A stretch of DNA of 64,000 bases, taken from positions 1 through 64,000 of the forward strand of contig QIAN01000097.1 in NCBI GenBank assembly GCA_003225005.1, in the 5' to 3' direction. The notes below the pieces were generated by a model, which did not search any database, had not been told where the DNA came from, and saw only the letters and a program-made list of their open reading frames with translations. Both the position numbers and the translations under genes were made by a program. The DNA is from Acidobacteriota bacterium (lineage in GTDB: Bacteria; Acidobacteriota; Terriglobia; Terriglobales; Acidobacteriaceae). Every line of letters starts with the position of its first letter. Position 1 is the stretch's first letter. Shown here piece by piece: positions 1 through 7,404 of this stretch.

Positions 1-28
1 GCCGTGTTTTTTTGCGCCGTGAGGTTGA

Positions 29-352
29 TTACTTCAGCACGCTCACTCGCCGCCACATCGGCGCCGCGCGCACGCGCGACACATCGCCCGCCGCCATCAG
101 CAACTGCACCTCATAGGCTTCCAGTGACTGGGCTGCTCCGGATCCTTCCGGCCACCACACGAATCGTCCACGCGAAAGACGCTTTTGGGCCAGCCAGTAT
201 CCCTGGCCGTCATAGCTGAGCAGCCGGATCGCGGTCCCGCTGCGGCTCCGAAACACGAACACACAGCCGGAAAAAGGATCCTCTGCCAGTTTCTCCTGGC
301 ACAGTTGCGCTACAGAGTCGATCCCTTTTCTTCCACAGAGCGGTAGAATCCG
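29..352 (-). mobile_element. IS66-family TnpB (Orf2-like) fragment
   Basis: The minus-strand frame ending at a TAA at 29-31 matches the IS66 accessory protein TnpB. It has an RKG-x-D core followed by DPFSG-x-x-FVFRSRSG and then the KRLSRGRF-W region, in the usual order. The family consensus (RKGFDGL...DPFSGHLFVFRNRRGD) is known to me from IS66 elements. The recognisable homology begins near 352 with no obvious start codon of its own and runs into a broken acetyltransferase frame, so the left part of an IS66 element appears to be inserted in, or recombined with, that gene. The transposase gene (tnpC) would lie to the left, outside the window. Terminal inverted repeats cannot be judged from this edge. 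Confidence 0.75.
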
Positions 353-569
353 GCCATGCCGGCGGGCTGTCCGTTGATGAATGCTGCCAGCACGAAGTCT
401 TCGCCGGAACCGAGACCACGCCGGGCGGCCCCGGACTGCGGAGTGGTCAGTCGGTGGGCGCCGGCCGAGGCGGAAAAAGCCAGCGGCTCGGTCGCTCGGT
501 CTCGAGGGCTTCGAGACGGAGATGCCAGAATGGTTCGGCGTCCGGGGCGGTCAGGGTGCGGATTTGCAT
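310..569 (-). pseudogene. GNAT-family N-acetyltransferase, frameshifted and truncated
   Basis: An ATG at 567-569 lies 8 nt downstream of the yceH stop and opens a typical GNAT N-terminus (MQIRTLTAPDAEPFWHLRLE), but that frame stops after about 40 codons. A single frameshift near 482-495 restores a frame that reads LAFSASAGAHRLT and then GEDFVLAAFINGQPAGMAGF, which is the beta-strand core of a GNAT fold ahead of the acetyl-CoA loop. The acetyl-CoA-binding RGxGxG/A segment is absent, because sequence resembling IS66 TnpB takes over near 350 and the frame ends at 310-312. The gene is therefore broken twice: by an indel and by truncation at the element. The tight spacing suggests it was once co-transcribed with yceH. 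Confidence 0.6.
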
Positions 570-577
570 GTCTGAGT

Positions 578-1264
578 TTAGCTGGACTGCGTTCGGAAGC
601 GTTCCAGTTGTTGCTTGAGGTCTGTGACTTCTTTACGGAGGGTCGCGACTTCGTCTTCCAGGTGGGTTATGCGGTCGCCATCGGTGGATGGAATGGCGGC
701 ATTGGTGACGGGATACGGGGGCGAGGGCGCCCGCGCCACACTGGCATCTGCCATGCCGAGGTCTTTCGTATCGCCGGAGAGCAGGTGCATGTAGCGAGAT
801 TCTTTGGTGCCGGGTTGTCGTGGAAGAACTCTTGCCAGCGGAGGATCTCTCTGCATGAGACGCTGCAGGGAGGACTGCACTTCGGTGAGATCTTCGAAGC
901 GCTGCATACGTTCGGTGCGAGCGCGGAGCTCGCCGGGCGTCTGCGGACCGCGCAGCAGGAGGACGCAGAGCATGGCAGTCTCTCCGCGGGTGAAGTTGAA
1001 CATTTCTTGCAGGCGATGCTCGTATTTGGTGACCCGGCTGTCGGCACTGCTCGCGGGTCCAGCCAGATTCTTGTTGTGGAGGCCGTCGAGCGCCTCACGC
1101 ACCGCTGCTTCATCGAGCGTCATGACCGGGTCGCGATTGTTTTTCTGGTTGCAGGCGTTGACCAGTGCGTTTAGGGAGAGAGGATAGTAATCCGGTGTGG
1201 TGATATCTTTTTCGACGAGGGCGCCGAGAACTCGGGCTTCGACACTGTTCAGGAAGATGCTCAC
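578..1264 (-). CDS. yceH: YceH family protein (DUF480)
   Basis: The 228-residue protein has the YceH/DUF480 layout of two winged-helix-like domains. The first is the N-terminal segment LNSVEARVLGALVEKDITTP with the DYYPLSLNALVNACNQKNNRDPV stretch, and the second is around GETAMLCVLLLRGPQTPGELRARTERM. The C-terminus is a short coiled coil (about residues 195-225, LEDEVATLRKEVTDLKQQLE). The family has no firmly assigned biochemical role that I know of. Between the second domain and the coiled coil there is a Pro/Ala-rich linker encoded by a GC-rich palindrome-like element at about 716-752 that resembles one inside thiE at 7721-7748. The broken acetyltransferase follows immediately downstream. 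Confidence 0.85.
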   Translation of the reverse strand: MSIFLNSVEARVLGALVEKDITTPDYYPLSLNALVNACNQKNNRDPVMTLDEAAVREALDGLHNKNLAGPASSADSRVTKYEHRLQEMFNFTRGETAMLCVLLLRGPQTPGELRARTERMQRFEDLTEVQSSLQRLMQRDPPLARVLPRQPGTKESRYMHLLSGDTKDLGMADASVARAPSPPYPVTNAAIPSTDGDRITHLEDEVATLRKEVTDLKQQLERFRTQSS

Positions 1265-1327
1265 CAGGAGTTACGAACCTCGGTTACAGACTAACTCATG
1301 GATACCGCAATACATGCAGGAAAGAAA

Positions 1328-1357
1328 GAAGCCGACCATTGAGGGATGGTCGGCTTT
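1328..1357 (-). terminator. Intrinsic terminator after the 1379-2290 lipoprotein gene
   Basis: A perfect 9-bp stem, GCCGACCAT at 1331-1339 with ATGGTCGGC at 1346-1354, closes a 6-nt loop. Read on the minus strand it is followed by a pyrimidine-rich TTCTTTCTTT tract. It sits 25 nt past the stop of the upstream lipoprotein gene and ahead of yceH, so it probably separates the two transcription units. Confidence 0.75.
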
Positions 1358-1378
1358 CGGCGCATGGTCCGAAGATGT

Positions 1379-2290
1379 TCACTGGGCGGGCGTTTCAGGA
1401 GCGGCTGTCTCCTTCGGTGCCTCCTGGGGCGCACTCGCTACCACCTCGGGCGCTCCCGCGGGAGTGATCTTCACTGTGGCCAGGATCTTTTCCAGCCTGC
1501 TGAAGACTTTGCCGTGATCTACGTGTTTGGTAGCAGTCTCGGTGCCGCCTCCGATCGTGCCAACCTTTAACGCGAACTCGTAGCAGGCGCCATTTTTAAA
1601 GACGTGGAAGTATTTGGCGTCGCTCTCCTTGCTGCCTTCAGCAGCGACAGCCTCCGTAGATTGCAGCTCTAGCTCGCCCAGCATGAGCTTCGAGGAAGCC
1701 GCGTTCGCTCGAGTTCCAGAGTCCGCCGGCGTCTTGGGATCAGGCTGAGGCACGGAGAACTTACCGCAGTCCTCCGCACTGAGGTTTTTGTTTACGCTCA
1801 CGTTGAACACTCCCCATTCGAAATCTGTGCCGGGAAAAGAGGTTGCGGGAAGAGAGACGGCGGCCAACGCTGTTCCGCCCGGTTGCGTGAAATCCATGGG
1901 GACAAGGCCGGATGAGATCTGTTCGTTGGCGGCATCACCGGTTTCGAGCGCGTACTTGCGCGGATACTCAAACGACACGCCATAGGTTTTGTCGGAGTAC
2001 GTCACCGTGGAAGGCCGCTTCCTGGCGACTTTCTTCGGAGCTTTCTTCGCAGGTTCGGGCACGCTCGACGCCGGCAGCAGATCGGTACTGACAGCGGGAT
2101 TCGCGCTCTGAGTAGTCGGAATCTGATTGCTGGACGCTGGTTGAGGTCTGTCTTTGGAGCAGCCAACTGTGATCGAACAGACAACGAGCAGCGCGGCGAA
2201 CAGCAGCGTGCTTGCGTTTTTCTCCCACGCGATGGAGTTGTGGGTTCCTACGATTCTGCTTACAGAATGGAAACGGTTGATATGTGCCAT
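1379..2290 (-). CDS. Putative secreted lipoprotein of unknown function
   Basis: The 303-residue protein has a hydrophobic segment at about residues 28-44 (LLFAALLVVCSITVGC) ending in a plausible lipobox cysteine, followed by a Ser/Pro/Thr-rich linker with a short Lys-rich stretch (KKAPKKVARKR). The body (about 95-285) begins with a YGVSFEYPRKYAL-type segment, as seen in secreted proteins of the PsbP/DUF1795-like type. I recognise the style but not a named family. The C-terminus is Ala/Pro/Glu-rich. It likely sits on the outer face of a membrane. The start is uncertain because the hydrophobic segment lies about 28 residues in, and a shorter start is possible. A clean intrinsic terminator follows at 1328-1357. 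Confidence 0.6.
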   Translation of the reverse strand: MAHINRFHSVSRIVGTHNSIAWEKNASTLLFAALLVVCSITVGCSKDRPQPASSNQIPTTQSANPAVSTDLLPASSVPEPAKKAPKKVARKRPSTVTYSDKTYGVSFEYPRKYALETGDAANEQISSGLVPMDFTQPGGTALAAVSLPATSFPGTDFEWGVFNVSVNKNLSAEDCGKFSVPQPDPKTPADSGTRANAASSKLMLGELELQSTEAVAAEGSKESDAKYFHVFKNGACYEFALKVGTIGGGTETATKHVDHGKVFSRLEKILATVKITPAGAPEVVASAPQEAPKETAAPETPAQ

Positions 2291-2599
2291 GTTCGGTCAC
2301 CTCCTGCTGCGTAGCAGCACTGATGAGAGTGCACGAGGTGCGCCACGGGCCCGATCGCTGATTTTGTTGAGGTTATCGCCATGTCGCAAGAAACATGTCG
2401 TGAGCAGCCGACACGCTGTGGGTTGAGGGACGCAGTTCGGGAGCCACCGAATGCCTGAAGCGCTCAAGCAGATTGAGGAGCGTTGAGCATAGTTTTTTGT
2501 GGAGATTGTGGCCGTCGGACATACGCGCGGGCGGTATAGTGGGCCGTGTTTGGAAGGTAAAAAGGAGGTTCCGATTTATGACCAACGCGCCTGCTTGTA

Positions 2600-2959
2600 G
2601 TGGTGGCATTTGCCGTGGGTGCAAGTTGCCTGTATGCGGCGGAGAAAAATGTTATTTTGGAGGGCACGCTCGTCTCCAGCGCCTGCTATCTTGAGAGCGA
2701 CAACCGTCCAACTGGAAATGACATGGGAGGAAGAAGGGCTTGCGGTACCGAGTGCTTGAAACGCGGCGATCCAGCCGGATTGGTGACCAAAGAGAAAGAG
2801 TTTCACATCCTGGTCGCCCCTTCTCTGGCCCTCGCACTGTACGTGGGACTGCAGGTTCGCGTGACCGGTACAGACCACAATGGCACCATTGGTGTGGAGA
2901 AGGCAGAAGTCGCGAAAGACGGTAATTGGGAGGAAATAGACCTCAAGTCCAAGATGTGA
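2600..2959 (+). CDS. Small secreted cysteine-containing protein, likely frameshifted at its start
   Basis: From the GTG at 2600 the frame gives 119 residues: a hydrophobic leader ending AAEKN, then VILEGTLVSSACYLESDN and RRACGTECLKRGDPAGLVT. The rest resembles small secreted acidobacterial proteins with an OB-like beta core (VRVTGTDHNG). The best ribosome-binding site (AAAGGAGG at about 2560-2567) and ATG (2578) lie just upstream but in another frame. Removing one C from ATGACCAACG would join that ATG to the frame and give a normal signal peptide (M-T-T-R-L-L-V-V-V-A-F-A). The gene therefore has either a one-base insertion (mutation or sequence error) or uses the weaker GTG start with a shortened leader. 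Function is unknown. Confidence 0.55.
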   Translation: MVAFAVGASCLYAAEKNVILEGTLVSSACYLESDNRPTGNDMGGRRACGTECLKRGDPAGLVTKEKEFHILVAPSLALALYVGLQVRVTGTDHNGTIGVEKAEVAKDGNWEEIDLKSKM

Positions 2960-3295
2960 CGGCGTCTAAGTCGCCAGCGCATGCGTCGACTGGTCCGCCT
3001 ACCACCTGATCATTCCTTCCGAGGCTGTCCCGTCGAAGCTCTGCTTAGGCGGCGATTTCTGTCGTAATCTTTCAAACAAATCGATCGCGGCTTCATCTGG
3101 TCTCCCCCGAAAATCGATAAGGGAATATCGTCGACCCGTTTTTCTCGGCAAACGTTTCTACCAGGTAACCATGTAGAGCGAGTTGCAGTTTTCGACGCGA
3201 CGGCACAGTTGTCTGCAGGGCCACGATCGCGCCTTGGTTCACTTATAAAAGGGCGCAACATACGGGTTATGTTCTTGAGAACATAAGATGAACAC

Positions 3296-3539
3296 TTAGT
3301 TGGCGAGCTTCCTGTCGAACATCCTGCCTTTCGTACCTTTCTTCTTGGAATAGGCAAGACCCCAGTCGTAGGTCTTGCGTCCCCACAGGATGGTGTCGAT
3401 CGAAGGGGTAGAACGCGCGCATGCCGTAATCGACTGTGCGCGGTCGGCGATTTAGCCATTCGACATCGCCGTCTGGCCTGGCGATGTAACCGTCGGCGCT
3501 GATTGCGATGTAGACGATGATCTTTCGCCGTGCTTTCAT
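3296..3539 (-). pseudogene. Decayed DHFR/RibD C-terminal-domain-type reductase
   Basis: From the ATG at 3537-3539 the frame reads MKARRKIIVYIAISADGYIA-RPDGDVEWLNRR, the start of the dihydrofolate reductase/RibD-C superfamily used by many small DHFR-like proteins. Near 3400 the reading shifts by one base and continues as SIDTILWGRKTYDWGLAY, the expected next motif, up to a TAA at 3296-3298. The C-terminal half of the fold is missing or unrecognisable in the following 300 bases. About 80 of the usual 170-180 residues remain, so I call it a degraded pseudogene. Confidence 0.6.
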
Positions 3540-3826
3540 GACACAATCTCCGACTCGCTCGCGAATTGACGCTGAAACCGCTGCGAATTCTGCGGATACG
3601 ACGGGCGCAGCGCACGCAGCCACACTACCAATAGTGGCGTGCTGAAACAACCGGATAAGCAGAAGGCAGCTAGAAGCGCGGCGTGGCGCTGCGAGAAACA
3701 AAAGCAGATTCCTCGCCTCTCGCCGCTGGGCCGGCTGCGAAGACACGACGACAACAGACACCACGCGGCGCTGAAGCGTTTCCCTTCCACGGTGCTGTTC
3801 GCATTTGTGAGCGGTCCCGCGCTGTT

Positions 3827-4693
3827 TTACACGGCGGCCATACGGCGAATCAGATCTTCCTGCTCCGCTTTGCTTTCTGCACCGATGGTCATGGCGTCGA
3901 GCACACCGAGATTTAATGCGTATTTGAGCGCTTCATCCTGACGATTGCGCAGGTCGCCTTCGCCGAGAATCTTCATGCCAACAATTCCCTTTCCGCTGGC
4001 CTTCATCTCGCGTAGGACGCTCACTACGGTTGCGGGATCGGCGTCCATGTGCGAGCCAATGGGATTGATGCGGACTAGGTCGACTTCTACCCATGGTGAC
4101 TTGGCTGCGGCGCGCAAGGCCTCGATGCTGTGGCAGGAGCAGCCATGGGCGCGGATGATTCCTTTTTCTTTCGCCTCCGAAAGAACGTCCATGACCGGTT
4201 GGTAGCGGCTGGTCCAGTCGCCTTCGGTGAGGCAGTGCATCAGGCAAACGTCCAGGTAATCGACTCCCAATTCGCGGCGGAAACGGTCGAGGTCGGCGCG
4301 AGCAGACTGGGCGTCGCGTGCCCAAGTTTTCGTGAGGAGGGTTACTTTGTCTCGATGAACGTGCTTGAGCGCTTCCCCGACGTGGGGATGACTTCCATAG
4401 GAATCCGCGGAATCGAAGAAGCGCAGGCCCTGGTCATAGCCGTTGAGCAGCAGGCCGGAAAGCCCTTGAATGCCGAGCCCCGTTTGATGCGAGCGGTGGC
4501 CGACGCCGACGGTGCCGGTTCCCATGGCGAGGCGGCTGGTCTTGATGCCGGTTTTGCCGAGAATAATGGTGTCGGCGGCGTTGAACTTTGTGGGCAGGCT
4601 CGGGATCGGAAACGGGAGTGCGGAAAGTCCCTTCGAGCCGAGCCAGGCTCCTAAGCCGGTCGCAGTGCGGAGAATAAATTCGCGGCGTCGCAT
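3827..4693 (-). CDS. Aldo/keto reductase with twin-arginine-type signal
   Basis: The start at 4693 is chosen because AGGAGG lies five bases upstream; longer versions lack a site. The 288-residue protein begins MRRREFILRTATG, a Tat-like leader followed by LGAWLGSKGLSAL, so export of a folded cofactor-bearing enzyme is likely. The body is an aldo/keto reductase TIM barrel: TSRLAMGTGTVGVG, the catalytic-Asp/Tyr region RFFDSADSYGSHPHVGEAL, the Lys region VTLLTKTW, and DYLDVCLMHC. These imply NAD(P)H-dependent oxidation or reduction of a carbonyl or alcohol. Substrate cannot be told. It stands alone between a decayed gene and the divergent holin-like gene. Confidence 0.8.
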   Translation of the reverse strand: MRRREFILRTATGLGAWLGSKGLSALPFPIPSLPTKFNAADTIILGKTGIKTSRLAMGTGTVGVGHRSHQTGLGIQGLSGLLLNGYDQGLRFFDSADSYGSHPHVGEALKHVHRDKVTLLTKTWARDAQSARADLDRFRRELGVDYLDVCLMHCLTEGDWTSRYQPVMDVLSEAKEKGIIRAHGCSCHSIEALRAAAKSPWVEVDLVRINPIGSHMDADPATVVSVLREMKASGKGIVGMKILGEGDLRNRQDEALKYALNLGVLDAMTIGAESKAEQEDLIRRMAAV

Positions 4694-5040
4694 AGGTCCT
4701 CCTGCGAGGGTTTGGAGATATGGTAGCTCTTTCTTGGACGTCGCGGCGAGTTTGTAGTGATCGTGGCGGAAGTTACGGGTGGCGTCTAATTGGCATTTCA
4801 CTACGGTGGCGCTGCACGCAAGGTCCCCTTTCGACTTCGCTCAGGGCAGTCTTTCGCTCCGCCTGAAAAACGGTAACGCTCAGGATGCCGCCGACAGGGA
4901 TAGATCGTTCGAGTCCAAACTCTGCGACAGCCCGGAGTTGGTTTGCGGTTGAGTAGGTGTCGGCATATAGTCGTCCTGAACATTGCTGGGTTGTTGGAAG
5001 GTTCTCTGCCGAGGGTACAGATCCATCTCGAGGAAACGCT
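4694..5040. other. Divergent intergenic region without a recognisable gene
   Basis: This region lies between the aldo/keto reductase start and the holin-like gene. It should hold both promoters. It contains a stretch of the form CTTTCGACTTCGCTCAGG common as dispersed repeat sequence, but I see no convincing coding frame or RNA gene. Confidence 0.4.
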
Positions 5041-5397
5041 ATGCGAATGCTTCTGAACTGGATTCTTAGCGCGTTGGCTGTGTGGATCGTCTCGCGAGTT
5101 GTGCCGGGGATTTATGTGAGCGGCCCGGTGGCGGCGCTAATCGCCGCACTGGTGATTGGATTCATCAATGCAACCATTGGCCTGCTGTTAAAGATTCTTA
5201 CCTTCCCTTTGACCTTGCTCACGCTGGGACTGTTTTGGTTCGTCATCAATGCCTTGATGCTTGAGTTTGCTTCGGCGCTGGTTCCGGGCTTTCAAGTTCG
5301 CGGATTCTTTGCCGCTTTCGTGGGCGCGATCGTTTTAAGTTTGGTGAATATGTTGCTGAAGTGGCTGGCGTTTCCGCTGGATGCGCGACGCGATTAG
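5041..5397 (+). CDS. Phage holin family IV / YvlD-like 4-TM membrane protein
   Basis: The start at 5041 follows a GAGG site (about 5030). The 118-residue protein is almost wholly hydrophobic, with four predicted membrane segments (about 4-22, 28-52, 57-80, 88-112) and the motif FINATIGLLLKILTFPLTLLTLGLF typical of the Phage_holin_4_2 (YvlD-like) family. These are chromosomal proteins in many bacteria with little functional knowledge; despite the name there is no lysis cassette here. It has no close same-strand neighbours. Confidence 0.85.
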   Translation: MRMLLNWILSALAVWIVSRVVPGIYVSGPVAALIAALVIGFINATIGLLLKILTFPLTLLTLGLFWFVINALMLEFASALVPGFQVRGFFAAFVGAIVLSLVNMLLKWLAFPLDARRD

Positions 5398-5485
5398 CAG
5401 CAAGAAGTCAGCCCTCAGCATTTAGCCACGACCTGCCGGCGGATATTTTTCTTCCGACGTGCGCAATCCTCTATTGGCGCGGAGA

Positions 5486-6343
5486 TCATGGTTTCGTGCT
5501 TCCCCGCTTGCTGGGCTTGATTGACTCCCAATCTTTGTCGCTCAGGGCGCGGCCGAGGTTGCTGAATTCTCCGGCGCCTTGCAGAAATTCTCCTCCATCC
5601 ATGCGGATGACTTCTCCATTGATGTAGCAGGAGCCGTCGCTTACCAGAAATGCGGCCAGATTGGCCAACTCTTCGACGGTGCCGAAGCGGTGGAGCGGGT
5701 TGCGATCGAGAGCGAGTTTTTCAAGTTCAGGACGCGGCAAGAGCCGGGAGAAGGCTCCTTGCGTGGGAATGGGACCGGGGGCAATCGCGTTCATGCGAAT
5801 GCCGCGATTGCCCCACTCGACGGCGAGGCTGCGAGTGAGAGCCTCGACTCCGGCTTTGGAGATGGCGGAGGGGACAACGTAAGCAGATCCCGAAGGCGCG
5901 TAGGTCGCGGATATGCTGAGTACAGTTCCACGGTGGCCAGCGTTGACCCAGCGGCGTCCGCAGGCCATGGTTGCATGGAGCGCGCCCATGAGCACGATGC
6001 CGATTACGGAATCGAACGCGCGGGGAGAAAGATCTTCGGTGCGGGCGATGAAGTTTCCGGCAGCGTTGTTGACGAGTACATCGAGCGGGGCATATTTCCA
6101 GATAGCGTCGATCATCGCTTCGACGGCGTCGAGATTGCGGACGTCGCATGGAAGGGCTTGAATTGCGCCTCCGGTGGCGGCGGCGAGTTCGGCTGCGGTC
6201 TCTTTGAGGACGGATTCGCGGCGGCCGCAGATGCAGACAGTTGCACCGAGTTCGAGGAAGCGCTGAGCCATGCCTTTGCCGAGGCCCGTGCCTCCTCCGG
6301 TGATGAGGATGCGTTTGCCGTGGAGAAGATTTTTCTCGAACAT
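5486..6343 (-). CDS. SDR oxidoreductase, 2,4-dienoyl-CoA reductase (DECR) type
   Basis: The 285-residue protein has the Rossmann motif TGGGTGLG at residues 15-22 and the NNAAGNF motif. Its C-terminal half is very close in pattern to mitochondrial/peroxisomal DECR: YVVPSAISKAGVEALTRSLA, then NAIAPGPIPTQGAFSRL, then GTVEELANLAAFL and INGEVIRMDGGEF. DECR enzymes lack the standard SDR YxxxK spacing and use a lysine in the S-x-x-x-K segment seen here. The likely reaction is NADPH reduction of 2,4-dienoyl-CoA to 3-enoyl-CoA during unsaturated fatty-acid beta-oxidation, in the cytoplasm. It is transcribed alone. Confidence 0.85.
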   Translation of the reverse strand: MFEKNLLHGKRILITGGGTGLGKGMAQRFLELGATVCICGRRESVLKETAAELAAATGGAIQALPCDVRNLDAVEAMIDAIWKYAPLDVLVNNAAGNFIARTEDLSPRAFDSVIGIVLMGALHATMACGRRWVNAGHRGTVLSISATYAPSGSAYVVPSAISKAGVEALTRSLAVEWGNRGIRMNAIAPGPIPTQGAFSRLLPRPELEKLALDRNPLHRFGTVEELANLAAFLVSDGSCYINGEVIRMDGGEFLQGAGEFSNLGRALSDKDWESIKPSKRGSTKP

Positions 6344-6448
6344 GAGTGCTCCGTGCGGGTGCCGTTAGCGAATAAAAGATGTCGAGATTGTAGCGACGAT
6401 TTCAAATTGACGCTGGAGCTAAGGTCGATCCTATACGAGTGCCTGCCG

Positions 6449-6509
6449 CAGCGGCTAAAGCCGCCGTCCTCTGGAGAGAACTATCGGCACGACTGAAGTC
6501 GTGCCCTTC
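6449..6509. repeat. Dispersed palindrome pair (REP-like), copy 1
   Basis: Two adjacent inverted repeats occur here: GCGGCTAAAGCCGC at 6451-6464 and GGCACGACTGAAGTCGTGCC at 6486-6505, each built around a central (C)T(A/G)AAG. The same paired design recurs at 30033-30098, 31877-31937, 48205-48259 and 58014-58072, always between genes. Confidence 0.7.
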
Positions 6510-6543
6510 CCGATTCGTCAGCGCGCTGGTAACGCCTCGCAGA

Positions 6544-7272
6544 TCAGAAGACATCGCAGGCGATGCGGAATCCGTAATCGGCGTACTGGAATTCGGGCGG
6601 GATGCTGGAACGGGCGGAGCAGCGCGCAACCTTGATCTGATGGCGCCAGGAACCTCCGCGGGAAGCCTTGCGCTGGCCGAGCTCGAGGCCGCGTGGATTG
6701 CGCTGGGGCGACATCGAATAATAGTTGGGATCGTACCAGTCGCTGCACCACTCGTGGACGTTGTCGCAAATGTCATAGAGGCCGAAAAAGTTGGGGGAGT
6801 AACCGGCGACTGGCTCCGGGCCGTTTTGCCAGCGAGTGGCATAATCGGGACGAGACTGCGGCGGCTCGTCGCCCCAGGGGAATTGTTTCTGTTCTTCGTC
6901 ACCTCGGGCAGCGCGCTCCCACTCGGCTTCGGTGGGCAGACGGTACGCGCGGCCGGTCTGAGTTCGCAGCCATTCGCAATATTGTGCGGCATGAAACCAG
7001 GAAACGCCGGTCACAGGCTGATCGGGATGATTGAAATTCGCATCATTCCAGAAAGGTGGCGGCAGAGTTGAGGTGGCGCGCCGGAACAGTTCATATTCCG
7101 CGTTCGTGATCTGGGTGGCTGCCAGCAGGAAAGCATCGACCCAGACACGGTGGACGGGACGTTCGCAGTCTTGACCGGCGTCGCAGCCCATGAGGAACCA
7201 GCCTTCGGGGATGGGGACCAAAGATGGTTCTAACCAGATGGAAACAGCAGATTGCGATCGAGAAGCCGACAT
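6544..7272 (-). CDS. FGE-sulfatase (SUMF1) domain protein
   Basis: The 242-residue protein is a single formylglycine-generating-enzyme-type domain: VPIPEGWFLMGCDAGQDCERP, VWVDAFLLAATQITNAEYELF, VTGVSWFHAAQYCEWL, RLPTEAEWERAARG, LYDICDNVHEWCSDWY, ending RGGSWRHQIKVARCSARSS and YGFRIA. True FGEs carry two active-site cysteines in the segment after GGS; here only one cysteine (in VARCSAR) is seen and His occupies the first region. It may therefore be one of the many non-FGE members (binding or oxidase-like) rather than a sulfatase activator. No sulfatase gene is nearby. Confidence 0.8.
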   Translation of the reverse strand: MSASRSQSAVSIWLEPSLVPIPEGWFLMGCDAGQDCERPVHRVWVDAFLLAATQITNAEYELFRRATSTLPPPFWNDANFNHPDQPVTGVSWFHAAQYCEWLRTQTGRAYRLPTEAEWERAARGDEEQKQFPWGDEPPQSRPDYATRWQNGPEPVAGYSPNFFGLYDICDNVHEWCSDWYDPNYYSMSPQRNPRGLELGQRKASRGGSWRHQIKVARCSARSSIPPEFQYADYGFRIACDVF

Positions 7273-7404
7273 TTTGCCTGGGATGGCCGCTGGTCTCTTG
7301 CCGAGGTTAAAGTTTACCAGCGCCGGATGGCGAAATGGAAATCGGAAACCGGAAGAGGCGCTGGTTGGTGTTGCAGGATTTTCAGAACGGATGCGAAGCC
7401 GGGC

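Noticed and set aside
2999-3148. A minus-strand frame reading TTG-PRKTGRRYSLIDFRGRPDEA... of about 50 codons
   Set aside because: It is plausible-looking (DEAAIDLFERLRQK) but preceded by an in-frame TAG, has no ribosome-binding site, no family I can name and lies in the decayed DHFR region, so I do not call it a gene.
5041-5397. Phage origin for the holin-like protein
   Set aside because: No endolysin, spanin or other phage gene is nearby, and such 4-TM proteins are common chromosomal genes.
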